NCBI GenBank assembly: GCA_028820215.1
Contig: JAPPKD010000214.1
Coordinates: 1-45,457 of the forward strand
DNA: 45,457 nucleotides
Direction of reading: 5' to 3'
Origin: Spirochaetaceae bacterium
GTDB taxonomy: Bacteria; Spirochaetota; Spirochaetia; SZUA-6; Bin103
The notes below the pieces were generated by a model. The model searched no databases and was not told where the DNA came from. It saw nothing but the letters and a program-made list of their open reading frames with translations. Below are positions 31,909 to 39,144 of this stretch, in pieces (within the stretch, counting starts at the first letter, position 1; every line of letters begins with the position of its first letter). The translations under genes were made by a program, and so were the position numbers.

Positions 31909-34002
31909 ATGGCTGTAGAGGCTCGGGTACTCGACGACGACTCGGTCGCTGACCACCCGGCCGCCGATCACTCGGACCGGGAGATCCTGCGCTACCGCCG
32001 CATCCGCGTGGAACGGCAGGAAGTCCTGCCCGGTGACACGGCACCAATCCTCTGCGGGCACGGAGCGAAGCTGCTCCTCTGCGGGCGCGCCGGGTCGCTG
32101 GCGCGCAGCACCAACGGCGGCGTGACCTGGGAGCGACTTGAGTCTCTCTGCGAACGTGAGTGGTCCAACGGCCACATCCTGACTCTCGCGGATCTGGCGC
32201 CTGACTCCGTCCTGGCCGCGCTCCATCACGAGGGAACCATCACCATCCTGTCGTCGGGCGACTTCGGGGAGACATGGCAGGCCGGAGGCCGGATCGCATC
32301 CGGAGCCGAGGCCCTTGCGCTTCCGGCGCGGTTCGAGGCGCCGCCGGGAAGGTCGCTGTCGCTGCGGGTCGGAGCGACGGCCTATGGGTCATCCGATGGT
32401 GGGAGCACCTGGGACGCCGGCGTCCAGATTCCGGCAGGCGCCGGGTCGGATGAGCCTGACAGCGGGCGCGAACGGGGCGGGCGGATAGCGTTGCCGGATG
32501 GACGGTTGCTGCTGACCTACGCCGAGCCCAGCTACCCCTATGGGGCTCGGGCCGCGATCAGCGCGGATGGCGGCGACACCTGGGGTGACGAGGTGTTCGT
32601 GCTGGGGCATGCCCGCGCAGCCACCAACACCCAGCAGCCGCGTCCGTTGCGCTGCCATCCCGGCGCCGGCGCGGTCAGCGTGGCGCTGGACGGCGGGACC
32701 ATCGTCTCCGCCTACGACCGGGGCGCGGCCATCCCGCCGGCCATGGCTCCGATGGACGGCCGGCGCATGGACGAGTCGAGCCACGGGCCGGCCATCGTGG
32801 TGGTGCGCTGGACTCCCGAGGGCTTGCGGCGGCCGCCTCTCGTCTATCCCAACCTGTCGTCGCACCGCGTCGACTCGCGCGGTTATCTGGACAACGGTCT
32901 GGTCCGCATGCGGCCCGACGCCCGGTTCGAGGGCGGCGACTTCATCGAGGACTACGAGATGATCGTGTTCCGGCGGCGGACCGCCGAGCAGCGGTTCTTC
33001 GCCGGCACCGGCACCAAGGGCCTGGTCGTCTGCCGCCATCCCGACGGCAGTCTGGTATTCGCCAGCCGCACCTCCGCGATCCGTCGTTCCACCGACGAGG
33101 GACGTACCTGGAAGAAGATGGCCGAGGTCACGCGGCCGGGGAACCGGGCGACCACGTTCGCCTTCGGGGTCACGTCCCACGGGACTCTTCTGATGGGGTA
33201 TTCGACGCTGCTGCGGCCGGCGGACCCGGCGACCGGCGTGCCCAGCGTTCGGCAGACCAACATCGCGCGCAGCGAAGACGAGGGACGGACGTGGACGGCC
33301 GGGCCGCTCCGGCCGGGGCCGATGCGCTACGGCGGCAACGGCGACGGCAGCCGCATCACCGAGCTGTCCGACGGTACGGTCGTGATGGGCTGCGGCACCG
33401 CGTCGATCGAACCGTCGCGGCAGGCCGGCTATCGCGGAGACGTGATGCTGCGCTCGCATGACGACGGCCGGACCTGGGACGATTGGACGGTGTTGCCCCC
33501 CGGCAGCACCGAATCGAACTTCCTGGAGCTTCCGTCCGGCGAGCTGCTCTGCGCCACCCGGTACCAGCGCCCCGCGGCGAGGGACGATTACTTCGGCGCG
33601 CCCGCTTCCGGCGCTTCGCCGGAAGGCTGGCCGTTCCCCTCGCGCAATCTGTGCGGTGAAGGCAGATACAAGAACGAGGCGGTCATGTTCTCGCGCGACC
33701 GAGGCGACAACTGGACCACGCCGGAGCTGGTCACGCGGATCCACATGGTGTCGGCGGACGGCGTGCTGTTGCCCGATGGCCGGGTGGTGCTGACGTACGA
33801 CCACAAGGACGCCTGCGGCGGCCCGCGAGCGATCGTGAGCGCCGATGGCGGGCGCACGTGGGAGCCGGACGCCTATGTCCTGGCCTACCACGCGATCGAT
33901 GCGCGGACCAGCTCGGTGGTGCTCCGCGACGGCCGCATCCTGACGCTGTGGGCGGGGGCCGGTGAGCAGGGCGTACATGCCACGACGTGGTCCCCGGACT
34001 GA
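31909..34002 (+). CDS. Asp-box sialidase-like protein, copy A
   Basis: A 697-residue protein with many Asp boxes (S-x-D-x-G-x-T-W): SADGGDTWG, STDEGRTWK, SEDEGRTWT, SHDDGRTWDDW, SADGGRTWEP. They mark two linked beta-propeller-like regions. Sialidases share this fold, but so do many non-sialidase glycan-binding proteins, and I cannot identify a full catalytic Arg triad. Conserved islands such as LPDGRLLLTYAEPSYP and GYLDNGLVRMRPDARF may line an active site. ATG 31909 is preferred, with GAGGTG upstream. No signal peptide is visible. A paralogue in the same orientation (39145-41151) shares long identical stretches. A PhyH gene follows 70 nt downstream. Confidence 0.82.
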   Translation: MAVEARVLDDDSVADHPAADHSDREILRYRRIRVERQEVLPGDTAPILCGHGAKLLLCGRAGSLARSTNGGVTWERLESLCEREWSNGHILTLADLAPDSVLAALHHEGTITILSSGDFGETWQAGGRIASGAEALALPARFEAPPGRSLSLRVGATAYGSSDGGSTWDAGVQIPAGAGSDEPDSGRERGGRIALPDGRLLLTYAEPSYPYGARAAISADGGDTWGDEVFVLGHARAATNTQQPRPLRCHPGAGAVSVALDGGTIVSAYDRGAAIPPAMAPMDGRRMDESSHGPAIVVVRWTPEGLRRPPLVYPNLSSHRVDSRGYLDNGLVRMRPDARFEGGDFIEDYEMIVFRRRTAEQRFFAGTGTKGLVVCRHPDGSLVFASRTSAIRRSTDEGRTWKKMAEVTRPGNRATTFAFGVTSHGTLLMGYSTLLRPADPATGVPSVRQTNIARSEDEGRTWTAGPLRPGPMRYGGNGDGSRITELSDGTVVMGCGTASIEPSRQAGYRGDVMLRSHDDGRTWDDWTVLPPGSTESNFLELPSGELLCATRYQRPAARDDYFGAPASGASPEGWPFPSRNLCGEGRYKNEAVMFSRDRGDNWTTPELVTRIHMVSADGVLLPDGRVVLTYDHKDACGGPRAIVSADGGRTWEPDAYVLAYHAIDARTSSVVLRDGRILTLWAGAGEQGVHATTWSPD

Positions 34003-34072
34003 CCCCGGACACGGCGGGGGCCGTTGCAGCTCAGTCCGGTCTGCGCGACAGTGAGCCTGGAGAGAACAGACG

Positions 34073-34852
34073 ATGGTGGACGGAGAAGCGCCGGCGAGAC
34101 TGGCGGATCTGGAGCGGGACGGCTTCCTGCTCGTGCCGGGCGCGCTCGATACCGAAGACGTGGCGTGGTGGAAGGAGACGCTCTACGACCTGCACCGCCG
34201 CGGCCTGAACGAGATCGACAACTCGGTCGGCAACGTCGCGTTCGAGAGCCTGCTGAAGATCGCGCCGGAGCGCTCGCGGCTGCTGGTCGGCCACCCGAGC
34301 GTCGCGCCATACCTCAGGGCCATCCTCGGCAAGCAATGCCAGCTCCGCTCGCTGCGCGCGCACATGAATCCGCGCGCCTACCTGCAGGAGTGGCACATGG
34401 ACTTCACCGACTACCAGTATCAGGAGCACCGGTCGGAGGCGGGGCGGCCGCTACGCGCGCTGTGCATGAACAGCACCTTCTACCTGACCGACAACACGCC
34501 GGAGCGCGGGCGGCTGACGTTCCTCACCGGCTACGTCGACCGGCGGATTCCCGACGACATCCTGCCGCACGTCCGCTACACCGAGGATCGCGGCAACCGC
34601 TTTCAGAGGTGGTGTGACGAGCAGCCGCAGGAGCACCTCTATCCGATGGCCGGCGACGCGGTCGTGTTCTTCAGCCACATACCGCACCAGGGCGCCAAGT
34701 TCGGGGACGACCCGGAGGACGACATCCGCGCCAACCTGGTGCTGCACTACCACCAGAACCCGATGCACCCCGAAGTCCGGTTCGTCAGCACCCCGGACCT
34801 GACGCTGGACGCGCTCGGCTACGCCGGCACCTTCCCGTTCGCGGAGTCGTAG
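34073..34852 (+). CDS. Phytanoyl-CoA dioxygenase family protein (copy 4)
   Basis: A 259-residue Fe(II)/2-oxoglutarate oxygenase. H108-M-D110 in LQEWHMDFTDY and the later SHIPHQGAKFGDD, followed by IRANLVLHYH, give the likely facial triad and the Arg anchor. RALCMNSTFYLTDNTPERG, RLTFLTGYV and PMAGDAVVFFSH are the conserved core strands. It differs strongly in sequence from the other three PhyH proteins, so it probably has its own substrate. ATG 34073 lies behind GGAGAGAA. It follows copy A of the sialidase-like genes on the same strand and converges on the RidA-like gene, whose stop is about 10 nt away. Confidence 0.88.
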   Translation: MVDGEAPARLADLERDGFLLVPGALDTEDVAWWKETLYDLHRRGLNEIDNSVGNVAFESLLKIAPERSRLLVGHPSVAPYLRAILGKQCQLRSLRAHMNPRAYLQEWHMDFTDYQYQEHRSEAGRPLRALCMNSTFYLTDNTPERGRLTFLTGYVDRRIPDDILPHVRYTEDRGNRFQRWCDEQPQEHLYPMAGDAVVFFSHIPHQGAKFGDDPEDDIRANLVLHYHQNPMHPEVRFVSTPDLTLDALGYAGTFPFAES

Positions 34853-34861
34853 CCGAAGCGC

Positions 34862-35254
34862 TCAGGCGAGTGCGATGCACTCCATCTCGATGTCGAACTC
34901 CAACGGCCACGACGCCATCGCAACGAAGGTCCTGGCCGGCGGGTCGTGCGGGAAGTAGCGCCCGTAGATCTCGTTCACGATCCGGTAGTAGGCCGAGTTG
35001 GTGACGAAGATCTGACACTTCACCACGCGGTCGAGGGAGGACCCCGCGCTTTCCAACGTGTGCTTGATGTTCACAAGCACCTGTTCGGTCTGGGCCGCGA
35101 TGTCGCCCTGGATCATTTCTCCCGTGCTCAGGTCGATCGGCGGCAGACCCGAGACGAAGATGAATCCGCCGGCGCGCACGCAGACCGACAGCGGGACGCC
35201 CAGCCTGCGCGGCGCGTCCGACAGTACGGGAATCTCGACGACTTCCTTTTCCAC
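34862..35254 (-). CDS. RidA (YjgF/YER057c/UK114) family protein
   Basis: A 130-residue RidA-family protein, normally a trimer that deaminates reactive enamines and imines from PLP-enzyme reactions or acts in catabolic ring- or amide-cleavage pathways. R108 in PPARTFVAMA is the substrate-binding arginine of active RidA proteins, and the C-terminal DIEMECIALA matches the family end. GGFIFVSGLPPIDLSTGEM is the usual N-terminal signature. Start GTG 35254 has AGGAGAGG upstream. It is monocistronic, convergent with PhyH copy 4 and divergent from the region with the IS-like end. Confidence 0.9.
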   Translation of the reverse strand: MEKEVVEIPVLSDAPRRLGVPLSVCVRAGGFIFVSGLPPIDLSTGEMIQGDIAAQTEQVLVNIKHTLESAGSSLDRVVKCQIFVTNSAYYRIVNEIYGRYFPHDPPARTFVAMASWPLEFDIEMECIALA

Positions 35255-35280
35255 TACGTTCCTCTCCTGAGCGTTCGTAC

Positions 35281-35310
35281 GGGTAGTGTCTCAGTTTAAC
35301 CCGGCTAATT
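35281..35310 (+). repeat. IS-end-like sequence (second copy of the 24941 motif)
   Basis: GGGTAGTGTCTCAGTTT (35281-35297) matches 15 of 17 bases of the sequence at 24941-24957. It continues into TAACCCGGCTAATT. A related TTGACCTGGCTAA lies at 36387-36399, beyond the bicupin gene. With the transposase-like frame starting 106 nt downstream, this may be the left end of a deleted insertion sequence. Both copies were found by eye. Confidence 0.4.
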
Positions 35311-35402
35311 CGCGTAGGAGTGGAGAAAAAGTAGGCGCGTCCGCCGATTTGCAGTAGAGTCAAGGTGTTAGGCCAAGACTGCCGCAAAGGACGGGACACG
35401 CC

Positions 35403-35537
35403 GTGGGTGAGACTCTACCGATCTATTCGACGACCTTCAACGGCTCGGTGCAGGTCGAGGCGCGGATCCGTGAGCTGTTCGACGAGCTGTGGGCCGCGGA
35501 AGGCGACCGGCTGGCCTACTTCGACGAGGAGGAGTAA
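35403..35537 (+). pseudogene. Short ORF with a transposase-like N terminus, probable relic
   Basis: A 44-residue frame starting at GTG 35403. Its first 20 residues (GETLPIYSTTFNGSVQVEA) resemble the beginning of IS1380-type transposases, where a FNGSxxVEA segment precedes the catalytic domain. After that the sequence leaves the family pattern and ends in ELFDELWAAEGDRLAYFDEEE, so any transposase is missing its body. The ribosome-binding site of the bicupin gene (GGAGGAG) lies inside its last codons, so the frame may now act only as a leader for that gene. The family link is from memory and moderate at best. Confidence 0.4.
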
Positions 35538-35540
35538 CCG

Positions 35541-36359
35541 ATGCGGATAGTCCACGTCCGGCGTGAAGAGATGGTGCTCGGCGTCAGTCACGACGGCGCC
35601 GCGGCGAGCTACTTCAAAAGGTGCTTCGACCATGACAACGACCTGGAGTGGCCGTGGCACTTCATCGACTCCGTGATCTTTCCGCCCGGCAGCGGCATCG
35701 GCCATCACACCCACACCAATGCCGAGGAGATCTTCATCAGCGTCGACAACGCGATGCAGTTCACCCACAACGGGCGGACCGCCGAGGTGGTAGGCGGCGC
35801 TGCGGTGCCGCTGCGCTCCGGCGAGTCTCACGGCATCTACAACCACACCGACCAGGACACATTGTTCTTCAACTTCCATTGCTTCGACTCGAGCCGCGAG
35901 CCGAGCTCCGAGGACTACGGCGACACCCGCGTGGGGGTGCAACTGGAATCGACCGATCGGCTACCGGTGGGGCGCCTCGACCGCGCCCTCCTGGCACCGG
36001 TGTGCTGCCACAGCGGTAAGGGCGAGGTCGGGTTCCGCGAGGTGTGGGGCACGCGCGACTTCTCGACCAACTTCGAGTACCTGAACCATCTGCTGCTGCC
36101 GCCGGGCACTTCCGTCGGCTACCACCGGCACGACGGTGTGCAGGAGGCGTACATCATCATGCACGGGGGCGGACGGGTGACCGTGGATGACGAGACCGAC
36201 GAAGTGGCCCGGGGCGACGTGATTCCCAACCGCCTCGGCGGCGCCCACGGCATCTTCAATCACGGCAGCGCCGACCTGGAACTGTTCGTGGTGGGCGTCA
36301 GCCGCACCAAGGGACGGGTGGACGCCACTGAACTGAGAGACGACCTGGCGGCCCGCTAG
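35541..36359 (+). CDS. Bicupin protein
   Basis: A 272-residue protein with two cupin domains. First: GIGHHTHTNAEEIFISVD (H56, H58, E62) and GESHGIYNH (H97). Second: SVGYHRHDGVQEAYIIMHG and LGGAHGIFNHG, from about residue 175. Both keep the usual two-His/Glu plus distal His metal set, so two metal sites are expected. Cupins of this size act as dioxygenases, isomerases or sugar-binding proteins; none can be assigned. ATG 35541 has GGAGGAG at 35528-35534. It is flanked on both sides by IS-end-like sequence, which raises the possibility that it arrived as a cassette. Confidence 0.85.
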   Translation: MRIVHVRREEMVLGVSHDGAAASYFKRCFDHDNDLEWPWHFIDSVIFPPGSGIGHHTHTNAEEIFISVDNAMQFTHNGRTAEVVGGAAVPLRSGESHGIYNHTDQDTLFFNFHCFDSSREPSSEDYGDTRVGVQLESTDRLPVGRLDRALLAPVCCHSGKGEVGFREVWGTRDFSTNFEYLNHLLLPPGTSVGYHRHDGVQEAYIIMHGGGRVTVDDETDEVARGDVIPNRLGGAHGIFNHGSADLELFVVGVSRTKGRVDATELRDDLAAR

Positions 36360-36489
36360 CAGCTCGTGGCTTAACCTGACTCGAACTTGACCTGGCTAAA
36401 CACGTGCCAGCGAGGGCGGTGCCGGGGGAGACGGGTGAGCCAGCGGAGGTGGGAGGGTCTGAGACGTGATCGTCGCGTCCGTCGATAGG
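36360..36489. other. Intergenic stretch with IS-end-like motif
   Basis: No gene is seen. TTAACCTGAC (36371-36380) and TTGACCTGGCTAA (36387-36399) resemble the TTTAACCCGGCTAA at 35295 on the other side of the bicupin gene. The remainder is G-rich, without hairpins that I could find by eye. Confidence 0.3.
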
Positions 36490-37199
36490 CTACTCGACGT
36501 CGACCTGCACCGAGCTGGATCAGTTGTCCGTCGTATCCGACTCATTCGACACCGAATCCACGTACGCGCCGTAGAAGTAGGCGCCTTGGTAGTCGCCGAG
36601 TGTCGTAGGCGCGGTCAACTCTATGGACTGGTTGCTGGTGCCGGCCGGCATGAGCGGGCCGATCGCGCCCCGGCTTCGACACCACCGGGTCCGGCATGGC
36701 AGGAGGCGACGTTTGCTCGAGCATGGTGCTTGTAGTCCCCGCCCACATTGCCTCCGGAGAACCTGACGAGCAGATCGTTCCCGCTGTCGAGGATGTCCTG
36801 CGTGATATTGCCGACCCAGCTTCCGGAAACTCCTGGCACCTCGATTCCTGCGCCGAAGACCGCGATGTCCGGGGCTGCGTTTCCGGTTGTCCGGATGGTG
36901 AGCGTGCCCGGCGAATCGACCCGCAGTCGGAAGTAATCCACATCGTTCGGAGAATCGATCCGTCCCTGGAAATTCGCACTCAGCGCAATGACAGTGGCGC
37001 CCGACGGAGTATCGGAATGGTCGCGCCGGTCAGTCACCGTCACGCTGAAACCGTGGCTGGCGGTGAGGCCGCCAGGATCCTTCGCAGTGAGCGTAATCGT
37101 TGCGGTGCCGCTGTCCGCGAATGCTTGTACGACCACGGGTGCGCGGTTAGCAGTCGGCGGCGCGATCGTCATTTCATCCTCGCCGACGGAGACCGTCGG
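36490..37199 (-). pseudogene. Decayed secreted surface protein (Ig-like, pre-peptidase C-terminal and CARDB-like parts)
   Basis: On the minus strand from 37199, one frame encodes an Ig/cadherin-like end (TATITLTAKDPGGLTASHGF). A pre-peptidase C-terminal-like domain follows: SGATVIALSANFQGRIDSP, DVDYFRLRVDSPGTLTI and NDLLVRFSGGNVGGDY. After about 36730 the coherent sequence moves to a third frame with a CARDB-type end: MPAGTSNQSIELTAPTT, then YFYGAYVDSVSNESDTTDN. It stops at TGA (36520-36522), where relatives have a Cys codon, and the residues beyond (SSSVQVDVE) still match the family up to 36490. So it has at least one frameshift and a nonsense change. No start is left. The intact ancestor would have been an exported repeat protein. 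Confidence 0.55.
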
Positions 37200-37265
37200 C
37201 TAAGACCACCACTACAACCCACGAGTCCGGTGCATGTCATCACGACCAGCGCTATGCATCTCGGG

Positions 37266-37271
37266 TAGAGT
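37266..37271 (+). promoter_or_regulatory. Possible -10 box for a leaderless transcript
   Basis: TAGAGT ends 6 nt before the ATG at 37278. As at 18265, there is no Shine-Dalgarno sequence between this box and the start codon, so transcription could start on the ATG itself. A -35 match is lacking. Confidence 0.3.
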
Positions 37272-37277
37272 CCGGCC

Positions 37278-38189
37278 ATGCGACAGGTGGGATTGGTCGG
37301 CGTCGGCGACATGGGGATCGGCCTGGCCGCCAATCTGATCGAGGCGGGGTATCCGGTCACCGGCTTCGACCTGCGGGCGGAGCGCCTTGCCGCGCTGGAG
37401 GAGCTGGGTGGCAGCGCCGCCGCGTCGGTCCGGGCGGTCGGGGCGCGGTGCGATGCGGTGTTCGTCATGGTGCTCAACGGCGCGCAGGTGCAAGCAGTGG
37501 CGGCGGAGTTGCTTGAGGAGCTGAGGCCGGGCGCGACCATCATCGTGACGGCCACCATCACCCCGGACGAGATGCGGGCCGTGCTGCCGATGACGGCGGA
37601 ACGGCAGGTCCACCTGGTCGACTGTCCGGTGAGCGGCGGCAAGGCGGGGGCGGACGCCGGCACCCTGACCCTGATGGCGGCGGCGCCGGCTGCCGCCATT
37701 GAGGCCAACCGCGAGCTCCTGGACGCGATCGGCAGCACCCTCTGGCACGTCGGCGAGGAGGTCGGCGCCGGGCAGACCGTGAAGGCGGCGCTGCAGGTCG
37801 TGATCGGCGCCAACTACGCCGCCATCTTCGAGGCGCTGGTGCTCGGTGTGAAAGCGGGCGTACCGGCGCAGACCCTGTACGACGTGATCGGCAGCACCGC
37901 CGTCGGCGGGCCGCTGTTCCGCAACTGCGCCTCGCTGATCATGCAGCGCCGCTTCCGTGGCACCGGCAGCCACCTCGGCACCATGTACAAGGATCTCTGC
38001 ATCTCCATGGACGTGGCGCGCGCGAACGGCGTGCCGATGTTCACGGCGGCGGCGGCCAAGGAGCTGTTCCAGGCCGGCATCGCCCGCTTTCCCGGGGAGG
38101 ACAACTGGGCGATCGTCAAGATCCTGGAGGAGCTCGCCGGGACCGAGGTGCGCGGCGCAGAGGAACCGCGCGCGGAGGCGCAGCCGTGA
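37278..38189 (+). CDS. NAD(P)-dependent beta-hydroxyacid dehydrogenase (3-hydroxyisobutyrate dehydrogenase family)
   Basis: A 303-residue enzyme of the beta-hydroxyacid dehydrogenase family, which oxidises 3-hydroxy acids such as 3-hydroxyisobutyrate, tartronate semialdehyde or sugar acids. The N-terminal dinucleotide fold starts VGLVGVGDMGIGLAANL (G8-x-G10-x-x-G13). Substrate-binding DCPVSGGKAGADAGTLT is at 115-131. The catalytic Lys is K169 in GQTVKAALQ. The helical C-terminal domain is complete, so length and motifs indicate an active enzyme. The stop overlaps the isomerase start (GTGA), so the pair probably acts in one sugar-acid pathway, as LtnD-type dehydrogenases do with isomerases. 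Confidence 0.92.
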   Translation: MRQVGLVGVGDMGIGLAANLIEAGYPVTGFDLRAERLAALEELGGSAAASVRAVGARCDAVFVMVLNGAQVQAVAAELLEELRPGATIIVTATITPDEMRAVLPMTAERQVHLVDCPVSGGKAGADAGTLTLMAAAPAAAIEANRELLDAIGSTLWHVGEEVGAGQTVKAALQVVIGANYAAIFEALVLGVKAGVPAQTLYDVIGSTAVGGPLFRNCASLIMQRRFRGTGSHLGTMYKDLCISMDVARANGVPMFTAAAAKELFQAGIARFPGEDNWAIVKILEELAGTEVRGAEEPRAEAQP

Positions 38190-39052
38190 AGCTGGGCGTC
38201 ATCACCGACGGCATCAGCCAGGACCCGCAGGTCGCCTGCCGCGCGCTGGCCGAGCACGGCATCGGGTACGCGGAGCTGCAGTTCGTGCTCGGCAAGGAGG
38301 TGGGCGAGCACACGCAGGACGAGGCCGCACGGATCAAGGCCGCCCTGCGCGAGCACGGGCTCCGCGTGGCGTGCGTCTCCCGCCACAACTTCAACGGCAT
38401 CCCCTGGGACACGCCGCTCGACAGCGAGCTGATCGCCCGCCACCGCGCCGGCCTGGAGCGCTGCTTTGCGCTGGCCGCGGAGCTCGAAAGCCCGCTGGTG
38501 CGGGTGATGAGCTGCCGCAAGGAGATGATCCTGTTCGGCGATCAGGGCGCCGAGAACTGGGTGGTGAAAGGCGAAGCCTGGCAGGCTCAGGTGCGCATCA
38601 TGGAGATCGCGGTGCGCATGGCCGAGCGGGCGGGCGTCGACCTGGTGGCGGAGACCGAGAACGGCGGCATGGTTACGTCCTGCTATCTCGCCTCCCGGCT
38701 GATCGAAGAGCTCGGCTCCTCCCGGCTGGGGATCCTGTGGGACCCGGCCAACTCCCTCTACTGCACGGAGGAGCCGTTTCCCACCGGCTACGAGCGGGGC
38801 CGCCGCCACATCCGCCACATGCACGTCAAGGACGTGCGCGTCGACATCCCGCGCGCGACGGTGCAGTTCCGGGCGCTTGGCACCGGCCACCTGGCTCCCT
38901 ATCTGGTCGACATCGCCGCCGCCCTGCGCCGCGACGGCTATCCCGGCGTGGTCTCGCTGGAGGCCAACTACCAGCCCCCCGGCGGTGAGCCGGGAGCGGG
39001 ATTCGCCGCCTCGGTCGAGCATTTCCGCCGCGTCTTCGGCGACCCGGCGTAG
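38186..39052 (+). CDS. Xylose isomerase-like TIM barrel (sugar phosphate isomerase/epimerase family)
   Basis: A 288-residue AP_endonuclease_2-type TIM barrel. Family members isomerise or epimerise sugars and sugar acids using a divalent metal. Likely metal ligands at strand ends are Glu in LVAETENGG, Asp in LGILWDPANS, His in HMHVKDVRV and Glu in VVSLEANYQ. GTG 38186 overlaps the dehydrogenase stop by four bases (GTGA), so co-translation is likely. Together with the upstream dehydrogenase it suggests use of a sugar acid or cyclitol. Related enzymes include hydroxypyruvate and inosose isomerases; the substrate is not determined. Confidence 0.88.
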   Translation: MKLGVITDGISQDPQVACRALAEHGIGYAELQFVLGKEVGEHTQDEAARIKAALREHGLRVACVSRHNFNGIPWDTPLDSELIARHRAGLERCFALAAELESPLVRVMSCRKEMILFGDQGAENWVVKGEAWQAQVRIMEIAVRMAERAGVDLVAETENGGMVTSCYLASRLIEELGSSRLGILWDPANSLYCTEEPFPTGYERGRRHIRHMHVKDVRVDIPRATVQFRALGTGHLAPYLVDIAAALRRDGYPGVVSLEANYQPPGGEPGAGFAASVEHFRRVFGDPA

Positions 39053-39144
39053 CGCCTCATCGGCTTGGTCATGGCACGCGAAACGAACCGACCGGTCTCG
39101 GCGACCACACGGACCGGCAGATCCTGCGCTTTCGGCGCATCCGC

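Noticed and set aside
32389..33978. Minus-strand frames antisense to sialidase-like copy A, with a similar one opposite copy B
   Set aside because: They resemble each other only because the sense genes are paralogous; no domain is recognisable.
34003..34023. CCCCG/CGGGG hairpin after sialidase-like copy A as a terminator
   Set aside because: The stem is only 5 bp with no T run, and the PhyH gene continues on the same strand.
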